Counted from the stretch's first letter, positions 33,832 through 43,905 are shown. The stretch: DNA of 64,000 nucleotides from Paenibacillus sp. MAHUQ-63 (GCF_028765165.1 NZ_JARADB010000003.1:1436042-1500041), one strand, 5' to 3'. Numbers and translations: made by a program. Notes: generated by a model from the letters alone, not told the origin.

Positions 33832-36278
33832 ATGATTTCCTCCAATGTTTGGTTTACTGTATCTATATGTTCAGACATCCATTGCTCCAATTCCTTCGCG
33901 GATGAATACATAACGACGGATTCCACTTCCTGCCGCTGCATCCGGTGTTGGTACAAACGTGATGCCGTAAGATCTCTCTTGGCCGGAGACGGTTGAAGCT
34001 TAACTAAAGCCCCCTGCCTCTCGACAAATTCCAATTCTTCAAAGACGGATAATATAAAATGGATCATGGCTGGCGATAAACCGGACCGTCTGCTGAATGC
34101 GGCCAGCAGCCTTGCATCCTGCACATTGAGCTGCCCTTCTTTTTGCAAGGTGCCGTACATCATTTTAAACATATCCCGTGAAGGCAGCGTACTGCCGCTA
34201 TCCGGTCCAAGCTCAGCGAATACGGGATAACAGCGCATCATGCTCTCAGCCTGCCGCAGAACGCTCTGCAAGCTAGCAAGGCTCCTAGGGAGTGTATACA
34301 GAACGACATCCTGCATACGGGCGAATTGCCATCTCCGCGCCGCTTCGTTCCCAGGCCGCAACGGCCCGCTGTCTTGAACGACCCAGTAAGGAATTGCGTC
34401 TCCGATTTGAAATGCCGTAGACGCATAAGCGCCTTCGTCCGCTTCGTCGAACAGTACGATCGCCGGCGGCGGCGGCTCGCTGCCGGCGGTGCCGGCGGCA
34501 AGCGCGCTCCGGAGCATATCCAGCTTCGCGCTGAGCTGTCCGGCTCCCCGCCAATCAAAGAGCTGCATATGCCTGATTCGCAGGTCCTGCATGACGATTT
34601 GCGGCTTGCGCACCCCGTTCCACTCGTTGATCGACAGCTCGCCGAGTACGTCGACCTTGGCCATCGGAGCGATGAATCCGGCCAGGCTTCCCTTGCCGAA
34701 GCCGACGGCTTCCACCGAGCAGCTGACCTCCTCCTTCGCTTGGGAGAGAGCGAGCTTCAAATGCTGCTTCTCCTTCCCCATGGTCCGGACTTCACTCAGC
34801 TGCAATTCCGTGAACATGAATCTAGGGGCTGGATTCCCCATACCGAATGGCGCCAGTTTATCCAGACCTTCGATACTCGCAATCGGCACCTCATGCAGGG
34901 AACAGACCGCATCGGCCTTCAGCAGCGGTATGTAATCATCCTCGGTTAATGCAGCCGCTGCCAGCTCATTCATTCTACGTGCGAAAGCGTCCAAATGTAC
35001 GGCGCTCAGGCTCATCCCGGCAGCCGCTTGATGGCCGCCGTAGTGGTCCAGCCATTCTTCGCACGCCGTCAGCGCCTTATGCAGGTCGAAGCCGGCGATG
35101 GAGCGAGCCGAGCCCTTGGCCATTCCTGTTTGCGGATCTATGCTGAGAACCAAAGTCGGCCGATAGAATCGTTCCACGATTTTGGAAGCGACGATCCCGA
35201 CAACACCGACGTTCCAACCTTCCTTCGCGACAACGATGACTTTATCGAGGCCCTTGGCCTGCTGCTCCTCAGCCAGTACGAATGCTTCCTTGACCATCTC
35301 TTCAACGATCAGCTGCCGTTCTTTATTCAACATATCCAATTCGAACGCAATTTGCTCCGCTTCCCGGTCATCCGAGGTCGTGAGCAGCTTCACTGCGATG
35401 TCCGCCGCTTCCAGCCGGCCGCTTGCGTTGATTCGCGGGGCAAGCGAGAAGCCGATGTGCCCGGCCGTAACTTCTTTGCGCTCAATGCCGGAAACGCCGA
35501 TCAGCGAGCGAAAGCCTGCATACGCCGACTCCTGCATGCGCTGCAAACCCATCTTGACGATCAGCCTGTTCTCTCCGGTCAGCGGCATAAGATCGGCAAC
35601 CGTCCCGAGTGCGGCGAATTCCAGCAGCTCTTCCGGCAGTCTATTCAGCAGCGCATGCGCCAGCTTGAGGGCTACGCCCACCCCTGCGAGATGCTTAAAG
35701 GGATACGGGCAGCCGGGCTTCTTGGGGTTAATGACCGCCAAAGCTTCCGGCAGCTGCTCAGGAGGTTCATGGTGATCCGTTACGATGACGTCGATCCCCA
35801 GCTCCTTGCAATAGGCAATTTCCTTTACGGCGCTTATGCCCGTGTCGACGGTAATCAACAGATCAACGCCTTGTTCTTTGGCCAAATCCATCGCCGGCCG
35901 GTTCAGACCATAGCCTTCGCGAATGCGGTGCGGGATATACGTATCGAACCGTGCGCCCAAGCCTCGGAGGAGATGATACATCAGCGAGGTGCTGCTTACG
36001 CCGTCTGCATCGTAATCTCCATACACCCGGATAAATTCATTGTTCTGCAGCGCTCGGCGAATGCGCTCCACAGCCGGGCGCATATCGTCAAGCAAATACG
36101 GATCGTGATAGTAGCGGATGCCGCCATGCATGAATTGCTCGGCCTCCGCCAAGGTGCGAATGTCTCGAAGAACAAGCAACCTGGCCACAAGCGGGTCGAT
36201 CTGCAGCTCGCGCACGAAAGTTTCTATGAGCATCTCGTCGGCATTACCTATGCTCCATCTTGCCTTTGGTGCTAGCAC
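33828..36278 (-). CDS. recJ: Single-stranded-DNA-specific exonuclease RecJ
   Basis: An 816-residue RecJ, a 5'-3' ssDNA exonuclease in recombination and repair. The DHH metal-site motifs YGDYDADGVSSTSLMYHLL, LITVDTGI and IVTDHHEPPE are visible. The DHHA1 motif is SGRLEAADIAVKLL and GGHQAAAGMSL, followed by the OB-fold and an extra C-terminal domain typical of Firmicute RecJ. The start is GTG after AAGGAGG. It follows the CDF gene by 26 bp. Confidence 0.97.
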   Translation of the reverse strand: MLAPKARWSIGNADEMLIETFVRELQIDPLVARLLVLRDIRTLAEAEQFMHGGIRYYHDPYLLDDMRPAVERIRRALQNNEFIRVYGDYDADGVSSTSLMYHLLRGLGARFDTYIPHRIREGYGLNRPAMDLAKEQGVDLLITVDTGISAVKEIAYCKELGIDVIVTDHHEPPEQLPEALAVINPKKPGCPYPFKHLAGVGVALKLAHALLNRLPEELLEFAALGTVADLMPLTGENRLIVKMGLQRMQESAYAGFRSLIGVSGIERKEVTAGHIGFSLAPRINASGRLEAADIAVKLLTTSDDREAEQIAFELDMLNKERQLIVEEMVKEAFVLAEEQQAKGLDKVIVVAKEGWNVGVVGIVASKIVERFYRPTLVLSIDPQTGMAKGSARSIAGFDLHKALTACEEWLDHYGGHQAAAGMSLSAVHLDAFARRMNELAAAALTEDDYIPLLKADAVCSLHEVPIASIEGLDKLAPFGMGNPAPRFMFTELQLSEVRTMGKEKQHLKLALSQAKEEVSCSVEAVGFGKGSLAGFIAPMAKVDVLGELSINEWNGVRKPQIVMQDLRIRHMQLFDWRGAGQLSAKLDMLRSALAAGTAGSEPPPPAIVLFDEADEGAYASTAFQIGDAIPYWVVQDSGPLRPGNEAARRWQFARMQDVVLYTLPRSLASLQSVLRQAESMMRCYPVFAELGPDSGSTLPSRDMFKMMYGTLQKEGQLNVQDARLLAAFSRRSGLSPAMIHFILSVFEELEFVERQGALVKLQPSPAKRDLTASRLYQHRMQRQEVESVVMYSSAKELEQWMSEHIDTVNQTLEEII

Positions 36279-36304
36279 GGGGTCGTGTCCTCCTTACAAC
36301 TTCT

Positions 36305-37258
36305 TTAGTGAATAACGGAAGGCAGATCGTTAAGCTCTGCATCCGTTGCATGTTTATAGGGATAACCCGCATCATACGGCGCGACATGAACAAGCACTTC
36401 CGAAATATGATGGAATCGTTTCATCAACTGCTGCTTAACTTTTTTGGAAATTTCATGACCTTCCCAGACGGAAACACGGGGATTCACGCTGATCTTGAGT
36501 TCCACAACCACATAGTGGCCCTGTTCTCTGGCTTTCAGGTCGTCAACGGTAATGACGCCTTTGATCAACTGAACGACGGCAAGCAAATCGTCCGCATCCT
36601 CCTGCTGGAGGACGTAGTCCTTCTTCGTATGTAAAGTTTCCTTCACGAGGGCATACCCCATTCTCAGGATCATAAGAGAGATGATGATTCCAGCTATCGG
36701 ATCCAGGTAATAGAAGATCGAGATATCGAGCAGATTAGCGACGCTGGCGCCAAACACCCCGATCAAAGCCACAATAGTAGAGTATATATCGGAACGGTGC
36801 GTCCTGCCATTGGCAATTATTTCCGGCGATTCGATGGCTTGGCCAAGCTTGGTTGTGTACTGAAACATGATTTCCTTCAACAACAGAGAAATGCCGATTG
36901 CAACAAGCGCATAGGTCTTGGACGTATGTGCCGCCGGCGTCCACAAGGATTTGACGGCGGAGAACCCCATCTCGATGCCCGCAATCAGAATCAACAGGGC
37001 GATGAGGACCGTTGTAACCGCAGCTCTCTGATCGAACCCGCCAGGATTCGTATCTTCCTGTGAACGTCCAGCTGATCTTAGTCGAACTAATGCAGCAGAT
37101 GAACCTGCCACCCCTGCGGCTGAATGCGCCGCGTCAGCAAGCAATGCTTGACTTTGCGTCATGACACCAAGGATCCCTTTCAGACAAGCAAGCGCTGCAT
37201 TGCCTGAGATCGCTACCCATACTGCCAGTTCCGTCTTCCGAAAACGCTCGTCTTTCAC
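36305..37258 (-). CDS. Cation diffusion facilitator family protein with altered metal site
   Basis: A 317-residue CDF protein: six TM helices followed by a cytoplasmic ferredoxin-like domain (EVLVHVAP). CDF proteins usually export Zn2+, Mn2+ or similar ions, using HxxxD in TM2 and TM5. Here TM2 reads LLADAAHSAAGVAGS, with Gly where Asp is expected, and TM5 reads ANGRTHRSDIYS, with Thr where the first His is expected. Half of the transport site is therefore replaced. The GTG at 37258 has GGGGGAG 8 bases upstream. It stands between secF and recJ on the same strand. Confidence 0.88.
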   Translation of the reverse strand: MKDERFRKTELAVWVAISGNAALACLKGILGVMTQSQALLADAAHSAAGVAGSSAALVRLRSAGRSQEDTNPGGFDQRAAVTTVLIALLILIAGIEMGFSAVKSLWTPAAHTSKTYALVAIGISLLLKEIMFQYTTKLGQAIESPEIIANGRTHRSDIYSTIVALIGVFGASVANLLDISIFYYLDPIAGIIISLMILRMGYALVKETLHTKKDYVLQQEDADDLLAVVQLIKGVITVDDLKAREQGHYVVVELKISVNPRVSVWEGHEISKKVKQQLMKRFHHISEVLVHVAPYDAGYPYKHATDAELNDLPSVIH

Positions 37259-37282
37259 CGTTGACACTCCCCCTGAACGGAT

Positions 37283-37312
37283 ACAAAGGCCGCGCAACAT
37301 TCACGCGGCCGG
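37283..37312 (-). terminator. Probable weak terminator after secF
   Basis: On the minus strand GGCCGCG and CGCGGCC form a 7-bp stem with an 8-base loop, followed by only TTTGT. Confidence 0.5.
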
Positions 37313-37324
37313 TTATTATGGTTA

Positions 37325-38251
37325 TTACGCTGCTGCTTTCTTTTTAGAACTGCGTAGCGATTTTCTTTTCAAGAGGTACCAGAGTGAGCAAGCAATGACG
37401 ATGGACGAATAAGCACCGCTTGTCAGACCGACCAGCTTCGCAAGCGCGAAGAGCTTGATGGATTCGCTACCGAAAATATACAAACAGCCTGCCGCGATCA
37501 ATACGACGAGAACCGTATTAATATTCCGGGCCATCGTTTGCCAAATACTGTCGTTCACGAGATTCACCAGATCCTCGTCCGTTTTGAGCTTAGCGAACCG
37601 CAAGTTCTCGCGAATACGGTCAAAAATAACGATCTTATCGTTGATGGAATAACCGATCGTCGTCAGAACTGCGGCCAGGAACGGAAGGTTGACTTCCAGA
37701 CGGAAAATCGCAAAAATCGCGATAACCATGAACGCATCGTGAAGAATGGCAATAATAGCGGCAATCGCGAATCGCCATTCAAAGCGGATGCTCACGTACA
37801 CGCAAATCAGTACGCTGGCGATGGCTACGGCATAGACGGCCTTTAACAGCAATTCTTTGGCCAGCTGCGGGTCGACCGTGTTGATTTCCTTGGAAACCTC
37901 GGTGCCGTAAGCCGTAGCGAAAGCTTTCTGGATCGCATTGACGGTAGCGTCGGTCAACACATCGTCGAACCGGATCGATACGCGGTCGCTGTTGTTGCCG
38001 CCGATGGTCGGATCCGCGTAGTGCGACTTCACTTCCCCGCTCGTCGTAAGGCCCTTCATAATCTCATCCACTTTGGCTTTGTCCAGCTGCTTGCCGACGA
38101 CAAGATCGATATTCGTTCCGGCTTTGAAGTCAACGCCGAAATTCATTCCCGAAACCAGCATCATAACCAAACCGATAAGTAATAACGCAATGGAAATACT
38201 GAAAAAGGTTTTGCGCGTATTTACAAAATCAAACCGTTTCTTAGAGTCCAC
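37325..38251 (-). CDS. secF: Protein translocase subunit SecF
   Basis: A 308-residue SecF with six TM segments: FSISIALLLIGLVMML, the FGVDFKAGTNIDL motif, and a C-terminal cluster with GYSINDKIVIFDRIRENLR. With SecD it uses the proton motive force to help pull exported proteins through SecYEG. The start is GTG and overlaps the secD end by 11 bp. B. subtilis has these two as one fused secDF. Confidence 0.97.
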   Translation of the reverse strand: MDSKKRFDFVNTRKTFFSISIALLLIGLVMMLVSGMNFGVDFKAGTNIDLVVGKQLDKAKVDEIMKGLTTSGEVKSHYADPTIGGNNSDRVSIRFDDVLTDATVNAIQKAFATAYGTEVSKEINTVDPQLAKELLLKAVYAVAIASVLICVYVSIRFEWRFAIAAIIAILHDAFMVIAIFAIFRLEVNLPFLAAVLTTIGYSINDKIVIFDRIRENLRFAKLKTDEDLVNLVNDSIWQTMARNINTVLVVLIAAGCLYIFGSESIKLFALAKLVGLTSGAYSSIVIACSLWYLLKRKSLRSSKKKAAA

Positions 38252-39476
38252 GGATTTCTGCCTCCTTCACGCCGAAATAACTTGGCTTCTTCAGCAAGTT
38301 GCCTCGAATGATCAGGTGCAGCAGCCATCTCGAGAATATGACGTTCGTTAAGATACTAATGACGATACTGAGCATGGTGATGACGGCGAACCCGCGAATC
38401 GCGCCGTTACCTACGTAATACAGAACGATACCGGCAATCAAGTTCGTGACATTCGCATCCATGATCGTACGGAAGGAGTGCTTGGAGCCCGCCTTCAAGG
38501 ACGAGAGAATGCTCTTGCCTGCGCGGATCTCTTCGCGAATCCGTTCATATGTAATAATGTTCGCATCGACGGCCATACCGGCCCCGAGCACCAAAGCCGC
38601 AATACCCGGCAAGGTTAACGTTGCGTTCATGAAGTCGAAGATCGCGAGCAGCACCCAGATATAAGTAATCAGCGTGAATGCCGCTACCAGTCCAGGGGCT
38701 CTGTAGTAGAACAACATGAAAATGAAGATCAGAATGGAGGCGATGAGGCCTGCACGCGCTGTTTCATGCAAGGATGCTTGTCCCAGCGTTGCGTCCACAC
38801 GCTGAATATATTTCTCGGTTAACTTCAGCGGCATGGCCCCTAAGTTAATCATTTTCGCTACTTTGGTCGCTTCCGTTACACTCGTTTGTGTTATTACTGC
38901 GGAATCGCTGTCAATCGGGAAGTTAACCGCTGCTGTAGATTGCAGTTGATCGTCCAGATAGATCGACAACGTGCTGCCTACCAGTTTCGTCGTTACTTCC
39001 TTGAATTTCTCTCTGCTTTTCATCTTGATTTCTACGATCGGCTGCTTCGTGTTCGGATCGTAGCTCAATTTGGCTGCGTTCTCGACGAAGTCCGTACCGT
39101 TCATGTAGACGGTTCCGTCCGGTCCTCTGAAAGTAAGAACAGACGGCTTGGACATCAGCGTTCTCACTTCTTCTTCATTCTCCACGCCGGCAAGCCGCAC
39201 GCGGATGCGGTCCGATCCTTCCGGATAGACCTCAGGCTCAGCTACGCCCAGGGAGTCAGCCCGCTTCGCAAGACTTTCCGCCGCTTGAGTAAGCGTTTCC
39301 TTCGTTAAAGGCTGCCCAGCTGTCAAAGGCTCTGCGGTGTACAAAATTTCGAACCCGCCTTTTAAATCCAAACCAAGCTTGATTCGTTCTACAAGTCTAG
39401 GGCTTGTTGCTCCGATTGCGCCGAGAACAATAACAACCGTTAGAAAAAAGAACGAGATTCTTTTCCAATCCAGCAT
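38241..39476 (-). CDS. secD: Protein translocase subunit SecD
   Basis: A 411-residue SecD. TM1 is followed by LGLDLKGGFEILY, a periplasmic-side P1 region (residues about 60-230) and five C-terminal TM helices including GMAVDANIITYERIREEIR. It pairs with SecF. AAGGGAG precedes the ATG. A consensus SigA promoter lies 36 bases upstream. Confidence 0.97.
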   Translation of the reverse strand: MLDWKRISFFFLTVVIVLGAIGATSPRLVERIKLGLDLKGGFEILYTAEPLTAGQPLTKETLTQAAESLAKRADSLGVAEPEVYPEGSDRIRVRLAGVENEEEVRTLMSKPSVLTFRGPDGTVYMNGTDFVENAAKLSYDPNTKQPIVEIKMKSREKFKEVTTKLVGSTLSIYLDDQLQSTAAVNFPIDSDSAVITQTSVTEATKVAKMINLGAMPLKLTEKYIQRVDATLGQASLHETARAGLIASILIFIFMLFYYRAPGLVAAFTLITYIWVLLAIFDFMNATLTLPGIAALVLGAGMAVDANIITYERIREEIRAGKSILSSLKAGSKHSFRTIMDANVTNLIAGIVLYYVGNGAIRGFAVITMLSIVISILTNVIFSRWLLHLIIRGNLLKKPSYFGVKEAEIRGL

Positions 39477-39511
39477 CTCTTGCTTGTCTCCCTTCGATAC
39501 TCAATATGCCT

Positions 39512-39540
39512 ATTATATACAGGTCTGAAAATCGAGTCAA
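39512..39540 (-). promoter_or_regulatory. SigA promoter of secD-secF
   Basis: TTGACT-N17-TATAAT on the minus strand (11 of 12 consensus positions). Confidence 0.82.
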
Positions 39541-39557
39541 TTTAAGCCGTTTCAACA

Positions 39558-39587
39558 AAAAATAAGCCCTATTCTTAGAATTGGGCT
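39558..39587 (-). terminator. Terminator overlapping the comN stop
   Basis: AGCCC...ATTC / GAAT...GGGCT on the minus strand, containing the comN stop codon, followed by TATTTTTTG. Confidence 0.8.
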
Positions 39588-39925
39588 CCTTTATACATAC
39601 TGATCGTCATCCAGTTCATGAACTGTGTCGATTTCAGCGATAAAATGTCATTTACGATTTGATGAAGGGAAGGGACTCCCGTTTTGCGGTATCGATCGCT
39701 CACACAATCCCAAATGTCTTTGCCGGTAACATGCTCATATCCGAGCAATACGAATTCTTCAACCTTGCTTAAGCATAGGCTCTCAATCAACTCATTCAAT
39801 TCCAGATCGGAAATCGTATCCTGAACCTCTTCCTCGTTCGTGGGGGCTGCTTCGCCATCCGCTTCCGCATGCTCCGGTTTGTCCTCAGGACGTTGAGGAA
39901 CCACATCGTTATCTTCTCCGTTCAT
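39575..39925 (-). CDS. comN: Post-transcriptional regulator ComN family (YrzD)
   Basis: A 116-residue protein. An acidic, disordered N-terminal half is followed by the Post_transc_reg domain: LNELIESLCLSKVEEFVLLG, then DIWDCVSDRYRK and LHQIVNDILSLKSTQFMNWM. In B. subtilis ComN controls comE mRNA output and binds DivIVA. The acidic extension of about 40 residues makes it longer than the B. subtilis protein. AGGAGG lies 8 bases before the ATG. The secD-comN-spoVB order is conserved with B. subtilis. Confidence 0.88.
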   Translation of the reverse strand: MNGEDNDVVPQRPEDKPEHAEADGEAAPTNEEEVQDTISDLELNELIESLCLSKVEEFVLLGYEHVTGKDIWDCVSDRYRKTGVPSLHQIVNDILSLKSTQFMNWMTISMYKGAQF

Positions 39926-40088
39926 AGCGAGATCCTCCTAAGGTCAGTTTCATACGCAATCTTGTATTATTCGCTATACACTTTCATTTTCCTGCCGGTC
40001 TGCCGGCCCGTCCGCAAAATGTTAGCATGAGCTTGACCCGATCCCGCATATTCATAGAGTAAGACAAGTATCGGAAGAGGGTATTGCA

Positions 40089-41654
40089 TTGACGAAGCAG
40101 TCATTTATTAGAGGTACGATGATTCTGCTAGCCGCAGGAATTTTGAACCGGCTCCTCGGTTTCATACCTAGAATTACATTGCCGCGTGTCATCGGTGCTG
40201 AAGGCATCGGCCTCTATCATATGGGATGGCCCTTCCTCTCCGTCATCCTGACGATCATTACGGGCGGGATCCCCGTGGCTATTGCCAAATTGATCGCCGA
40301 GGCCGAAGCGGAGCGCAATGAAGCGCGAATTCGGAGCATTCTGCGAATTTCTCTCGCCATTACGGCGGGACTTAGCATTTTCTTTACGATTGCCTGCATC
40401 GCGGGAGCCTCGTGGATCACTTCCCACCTCTTGACCGACTCGCGCGTTTACTACACGTTCCTCACCATGAGCCCGATGATTCCCATTATCGGCATTTCGG
40501 CCGTGTACCGCGGCTACTTCCAAGGCAGACAGAATATGATTCCTACCGCCACGTCGCAGATCATGGAAACTTTGATCCGTATCGTGATGGTGCTCGTATG
40601 CGCCTATGTGATGATCCCTTACGGTGTCGAATATGCTGCCGCGGGAGCTATGCTGGGAGTGCTGGCTGGGGAAATCGGCGGACTCGTCGTGCTCGCCATC
40701 CATTTCAAGTATGATAAGAAATCGTCCCTGCAAACGACTGTTGCCCAGATCGGCACGACGAAAACGAATGGCCGAATGGCCAATTTCCGCAGAATTATGC
40801 GCATTTCCATCCCGATTACTGGCAGCAAGCTGATCGGAGCCGGCTCTTACTTGTTCGAATCCATTCTAATCGCGCAAAGCCTTGCCATCGCCGGCATTAC
40901 AACCTCGCTGGCAACCGCTCAGTACGGCGCTTTGCAAGGGATGATCATCCCGATCATCTTGCTGCCGAGCGCACTGACGATGTCGTTGTCGGTTTCGCTC
41001 GTCCCCTCCTTAAGCGAAGCGGCGGCACGCAAAGATATGAAGACGATTCATGCCCGCCTCCATCAATCGCTGAAGCTGGCTCTGGTGACCGGAGCTCCGT
41101 TCGCCGTGCTGATGTTCGTTTTGGCCGAGCCTATCTGTACGTATATGTACAACCAACCCGATGTAGGCGTGATGCTGAAAATGATGGCTCCCGTCGCTCT
41201 ATTCATTTATTTTCAAGCGCCTCTGCAATCTGCCCTGCAAGCGTTGAATAAGCCAGGAGCCGCTTTAATCAACACCCTGATCGGATCGACCGTCAAGCTG
41301 ATCCTTATTTACTGGCTGGCCAGCAAGCCGGAGCTTGGCATTCACGGTGCCGTTTTCGCCATCAACATCAATATCGTGTTGGTTACGCTGCTGCACTGGA
41401 ACAGCGTTGTCCGCTTGTTGAAGTTCCGTATGGAAGGCAGCGATTTCGGCAAGATCGGAGCCGCCATGGTCCTCACCGGGGGTAGCATCTACTTCCTCAT
41501 GTACGTACCTTGGACGAACGTGGAATGGATCCGTTTTATCACATCGGCGCTTCTCGGATTTCTCGTTTATATGATTTCCATAACGGCATTCCGGCTGATT
41601 AGCTTGAAAGATTTGAGCCGGCTCCTGCATATGGGCAAAAAGATCATCCGGTAA
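40089..41654 (+). CDS. spoVB: Polysaccharide/lipid flippase family protein SpoVB
   Basis: A 521-residue MOP-superfamily protein with about 14 TM helices. The N-terminus (ILNRLLGFIPRITLPRVIGAEGIGLYHM) and YRGYFQGRQNMIPTATSQIME are typical of SpoVB/MurJ-type proteins. SpoVB is needed for spore cortex peptidoglycan in B. subtilis. The start is TTG with GAAGAGGG 7 bases upstream. It is divergent from comN, the same neighbourhood as in B. subtilis. Confidence 0.92.
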   Translation: MTKQSFIRGTMILLAAGILNRLLGFIPRITLPRVIGAEGIGLYHMGWPFLSVILTIITGGIPVAIAKLIAEAEAERNEARIRSILRISLAITAGLSIFFTIACIAGASWITSHLLTDSRVYYTFLTMSPMIPIIGISAVYRGYFQGRQNMIPTATSQIMETLIRIVMVLVCAYVMIPYGVEYAAAGAMLGVLAGEIGGLVVLAIHFKYDKKSSLQTTVAQIGTTKTNGRMANFRRIMRISIPITGSKLIGAGSYLFESILIAQSLAIAGITTSLATAQYGALQGMIIPIILLPSALTMSLSVSLVPSLSEAAARKDMKTIHARLHQSLKLALVTGAPFAVLMFVLAEPICTYMYNQPDVGVMLKMMAPVALFIYFQAPLQSALQALNKPGAALINTLIGSTVKLILIYWLASKPELGIHGAVFAININIVLVTLLHWNSVVRLLKFRMEGSDFGKIGAAMVLTGGSIYFLMYVPWTNVEWIRFITSALLGFLVYMISITAFRLISLKDLSRLLHMGKKIIR

Positions 41655-41671
41655 CGGGTTATCTCGCTGCC

Positions 41672-42358
41672 CTATCTCTTCCGGTCGAGAAACATCCGGC
41701 CTCTATGGTCGATCGAGCAGTAAAACACTTCTTTGAAATCGCGCGCACCTTTGATTTGCAGCTGATTTTTGAGCCAGAATCGGGTCTTCCCTATTTTCTC
41801 CAAATTATCGTCCTGCACCTTGCCATCCATAATAAGCGGCAGCGGAAGCCCCTCATACCGAATCGTCCCTTTCAAGCCGTGTTCGTCGACGACCGTTTCC
41901 TGCTCTTTCTCTTTTTTCTCCATGACGCTCAATTTCCCCGAAGGCTCCAGTATGGCAAACTCCACATCCGCGACATTCATGATTTTATTTTGTCTGAGCT
42001 GAAGCATTAAATCATCCAAATTGTAACGATGCTTCTTCATCTCTTCCCTGTCGATCATGCCTTGTTTGATAATAACGCTAGGTTCTCCATCGAATAGAAT
42101 CCGCAGGGTTCTATTTTTTAGCGTCACATAGGCAATGACGATCTGGATCATCACCAGTGTCGCCATAGGAACAAGGCCGCTCATGAGCGGTTTGGCTGAA
42201 TCTTCAAGGACGAAAACGGCGATCTCAGCAATCATGATCGAGATGACCAGATCGAACAGCGACAATTTCCCGATTTCCCGTTTCCCCATTAGGCGCAGCA
42301 TGAGAAAAACGACAAAGTAGATCAGCACGGTACGTAAAAAAATGGTCAGAATATCCAT
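41672..42358 (-). CDS. DUF421 membrane protein (YrbG-like)
   Basis: A 228-residue protein: three N-terminal TM helices (TVLIYFVVFLMLRLMGKREIG, LVISIMIAEIAVFVL, LVMIQIVIAYVTL) and a cytoplasmic domain with GEPSVIIKQGMIDREEMKKH and NLDDLMLQLRQNKI, the DUF421/YetF pattern. Members of this group are found among spore-associated membrane proteins. The ATG at 42358 has GGGGAGG 5 bases upstream. Its 3' end faces spoVB 17 bases away. Confidence 0.88.
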   Translation of the reverse strand: MDILTIFLRTVLIYFVVFLMLRLMGKREIGKLSLFDLVISIMIAEIAVFVLEDSAKPLMSGLVPMATLVMIQIVIAYVTLKNRTLRILFDGEPSVIIKQGMIDREEMKKHRYNLDDLMLQLRQNKIMNVADVEFAILEPSGKLSVMEKKEKEQETVVDEHGLKGTIRYEGLPLPLIMDGKVQDDNLEKIGKTRFWLKNQLQIKGARDFKEVFYCSIDHRGRMFLDRKR

Positions 42359-42463
42359 GGATGCCTCCCCTGATCTAAGCTCTTGCTTGTTCTCGGAGTT
42401 CACTGGTATTCTGACCGTCGATTCACTTCATCATGCAGATTTTACGTATTCAATTGTTGGCAA

Positions 42464-43804
42464 TTACAGCAGGAATAGCTTGAAGTAAAGGGTCGCGGCA
42501 AGGAATAGAACAAGGGAAATCGGCGCCGTGACCATGAAGTAAGTCCTGGCGTTCAGCCCTCCTCCTTCTTGCTCGGCAAGCGCTGCCGTATACATGCCGG
42601 CAATCGATCCGAACAGCGTCACACCGCTTCCGATCGCCGTTCCTGCGATGAGGGACCACCAAAGCGGCTGGACAGAGGTTTGCGAATAACTGTGTATGTC
42701 TTGACCGATATGCTCGATCACAGGAATCATCGCGGCTATATAGGGGACGTCATCAACAACCGCAGAACAGAATCCAGTAAGCCACAGAAGCAGGATGGAA
42801 AAGAACGGCACGCTGCCTTGGGCGATTTCCAAGCCCCTGGCCGCAATGAATCCCGAGATGCCGGCGTAGGTCAATCCGCCGACCATGATGAACAGACCGA
42901 GGAAGAACAGTCCCTGCGAATCCTGCACGCCATGCCAGACCGTTCGGTAATCCCGTGTCTGAATGAGCCCAAGAAGCTGCTTATAGTTGAGAGCCAGCAT
43001 GGCCACAGCTCCACCCCCCGCGATATACGAGGCTTCCCACCCCAATAGTCCTTGAAATATGACAGCCAGCACGGTCAAACCCGTAACCAGGCAGCCGCCA
43101 TAAAACAAGAACCGGTCCTCCGTTAAATAGGCGTCCGGCTGCAAACTGAGCGCCTCGCGCTTGTACGTTTCCGGGATGATCATTTTCCTTCCATAGAAGA
43201 ACCACAGGATGAAATAGACGATCGCCAGCAGGATGATCATAAGCGGTCCGATCCGGAGCAATATGGAGCCCGATGTCACATGCCCCCCTGCTCCGATCAG
43301 CCTGTTCGACCAATTGCCCATCAGGGTCGCGGCTCCTCCCAAATGTGCGGACAGCAGCGCTGAGATCAGAAAGGGCACTGGCGATAATTTCATCATTTTA
43401 CTCGTTTTGAGCAGCAGCGGGACGATCACGGCAATGGCTGCAAAACCGTTAAATAAAGCAGCAACTGCGGCAGTGAGAACGGACAAGCTCATCAAAATGG
43501 TAAAGGGCTTTAAGCGAAACACCCGAATAATTCGGCTAGCTGAATAAGAGATAAGTCCTGTTTGTTGAAAAAGTACGGCGATGATAAACCAACTGACAAG
43601 AAATAGAAGCAAGTGCCAATTCGCGTAGGTTCCTAAAGCCTTGCCGGCCGGCACGATGCCGAGCACGATCATAAGCAGTGCTCCGCCAAGCGCGGTATAC
43701 ATGCGGTCCCATTTTTCAATCAAGATACATACATAAGCTGCAGCGAAAATGATAAGTGCAAGAATAGCCTGCCATAGAGCGGGTCCTTGAGAAAATTCCG
43801 TCAT
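42464..43804 (-). CDS. ArsB/NhaD (SLC13-type) ion transporter
   Basis: A 446-residue permease of the ArsB/NhaD/P-protein group with about 11-12 TM helices. Family cues are LVSWFIIAVLFQQTGLI, AALFNGFAAIAVIVPLLL, GGAATLMGNWSNRLI and the second repeat FCSAVVDDVPYIAAMIPVI and GSGVTLFGSIAGMYT. The substrate could be arsenite, Na+ or a dicarboxylate; no ars regulator or arsC lies nearby. It is divergent from the TIGR04086 gene. Confidence 0.85.
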   Translation of the reverse strand: MTEFSQGPALWQAILALIIFAAAYVCILIEKWDRMYTALGGALLMIVLGIVPAGKALGTYANWHLLLFLVSWFIIAVLFQQTGLISYSASRIIRVFRLKPFTILMSLSVLTAAVAALFNGFAAIAVIVPLLLKTSKMMKLSPVPFLISALLSAHLGGAATLMGNWSNRLIGAGGHVTSGSILLRIGPLMIILLAIVYFILWFFYGRKMIIPETYKREALSLQPDAYLTEDRFLFYGGCLVTGLTVLAVIFQGLLGWEASYIAGGGAVAMLALNYKQLLGLIQTRDYRTVWHGVQDSQGLFFLGLFIMVGGLTYAGISGFIAARGLEIAQGSVPFFSILLLWLTGFCSAVVDDVPYIAAMIPVIEHIGQDIHSYSQTSVQPLWWSLIAGTAIGSGVTLFGSIAGMYTAALAEQEGGGLNARTYFMVTAPISLVLFLAATLYFKLFLL

Positions 43805-43905
43805 AAATATTCACCTTCCCTTTGAACAGTCTGTACTAATTCTATGTGCTTGGCCATACAATGATGTTAATGAAAAGAATCGAATATAGGAAAGGATTGG
43901 TGCCT

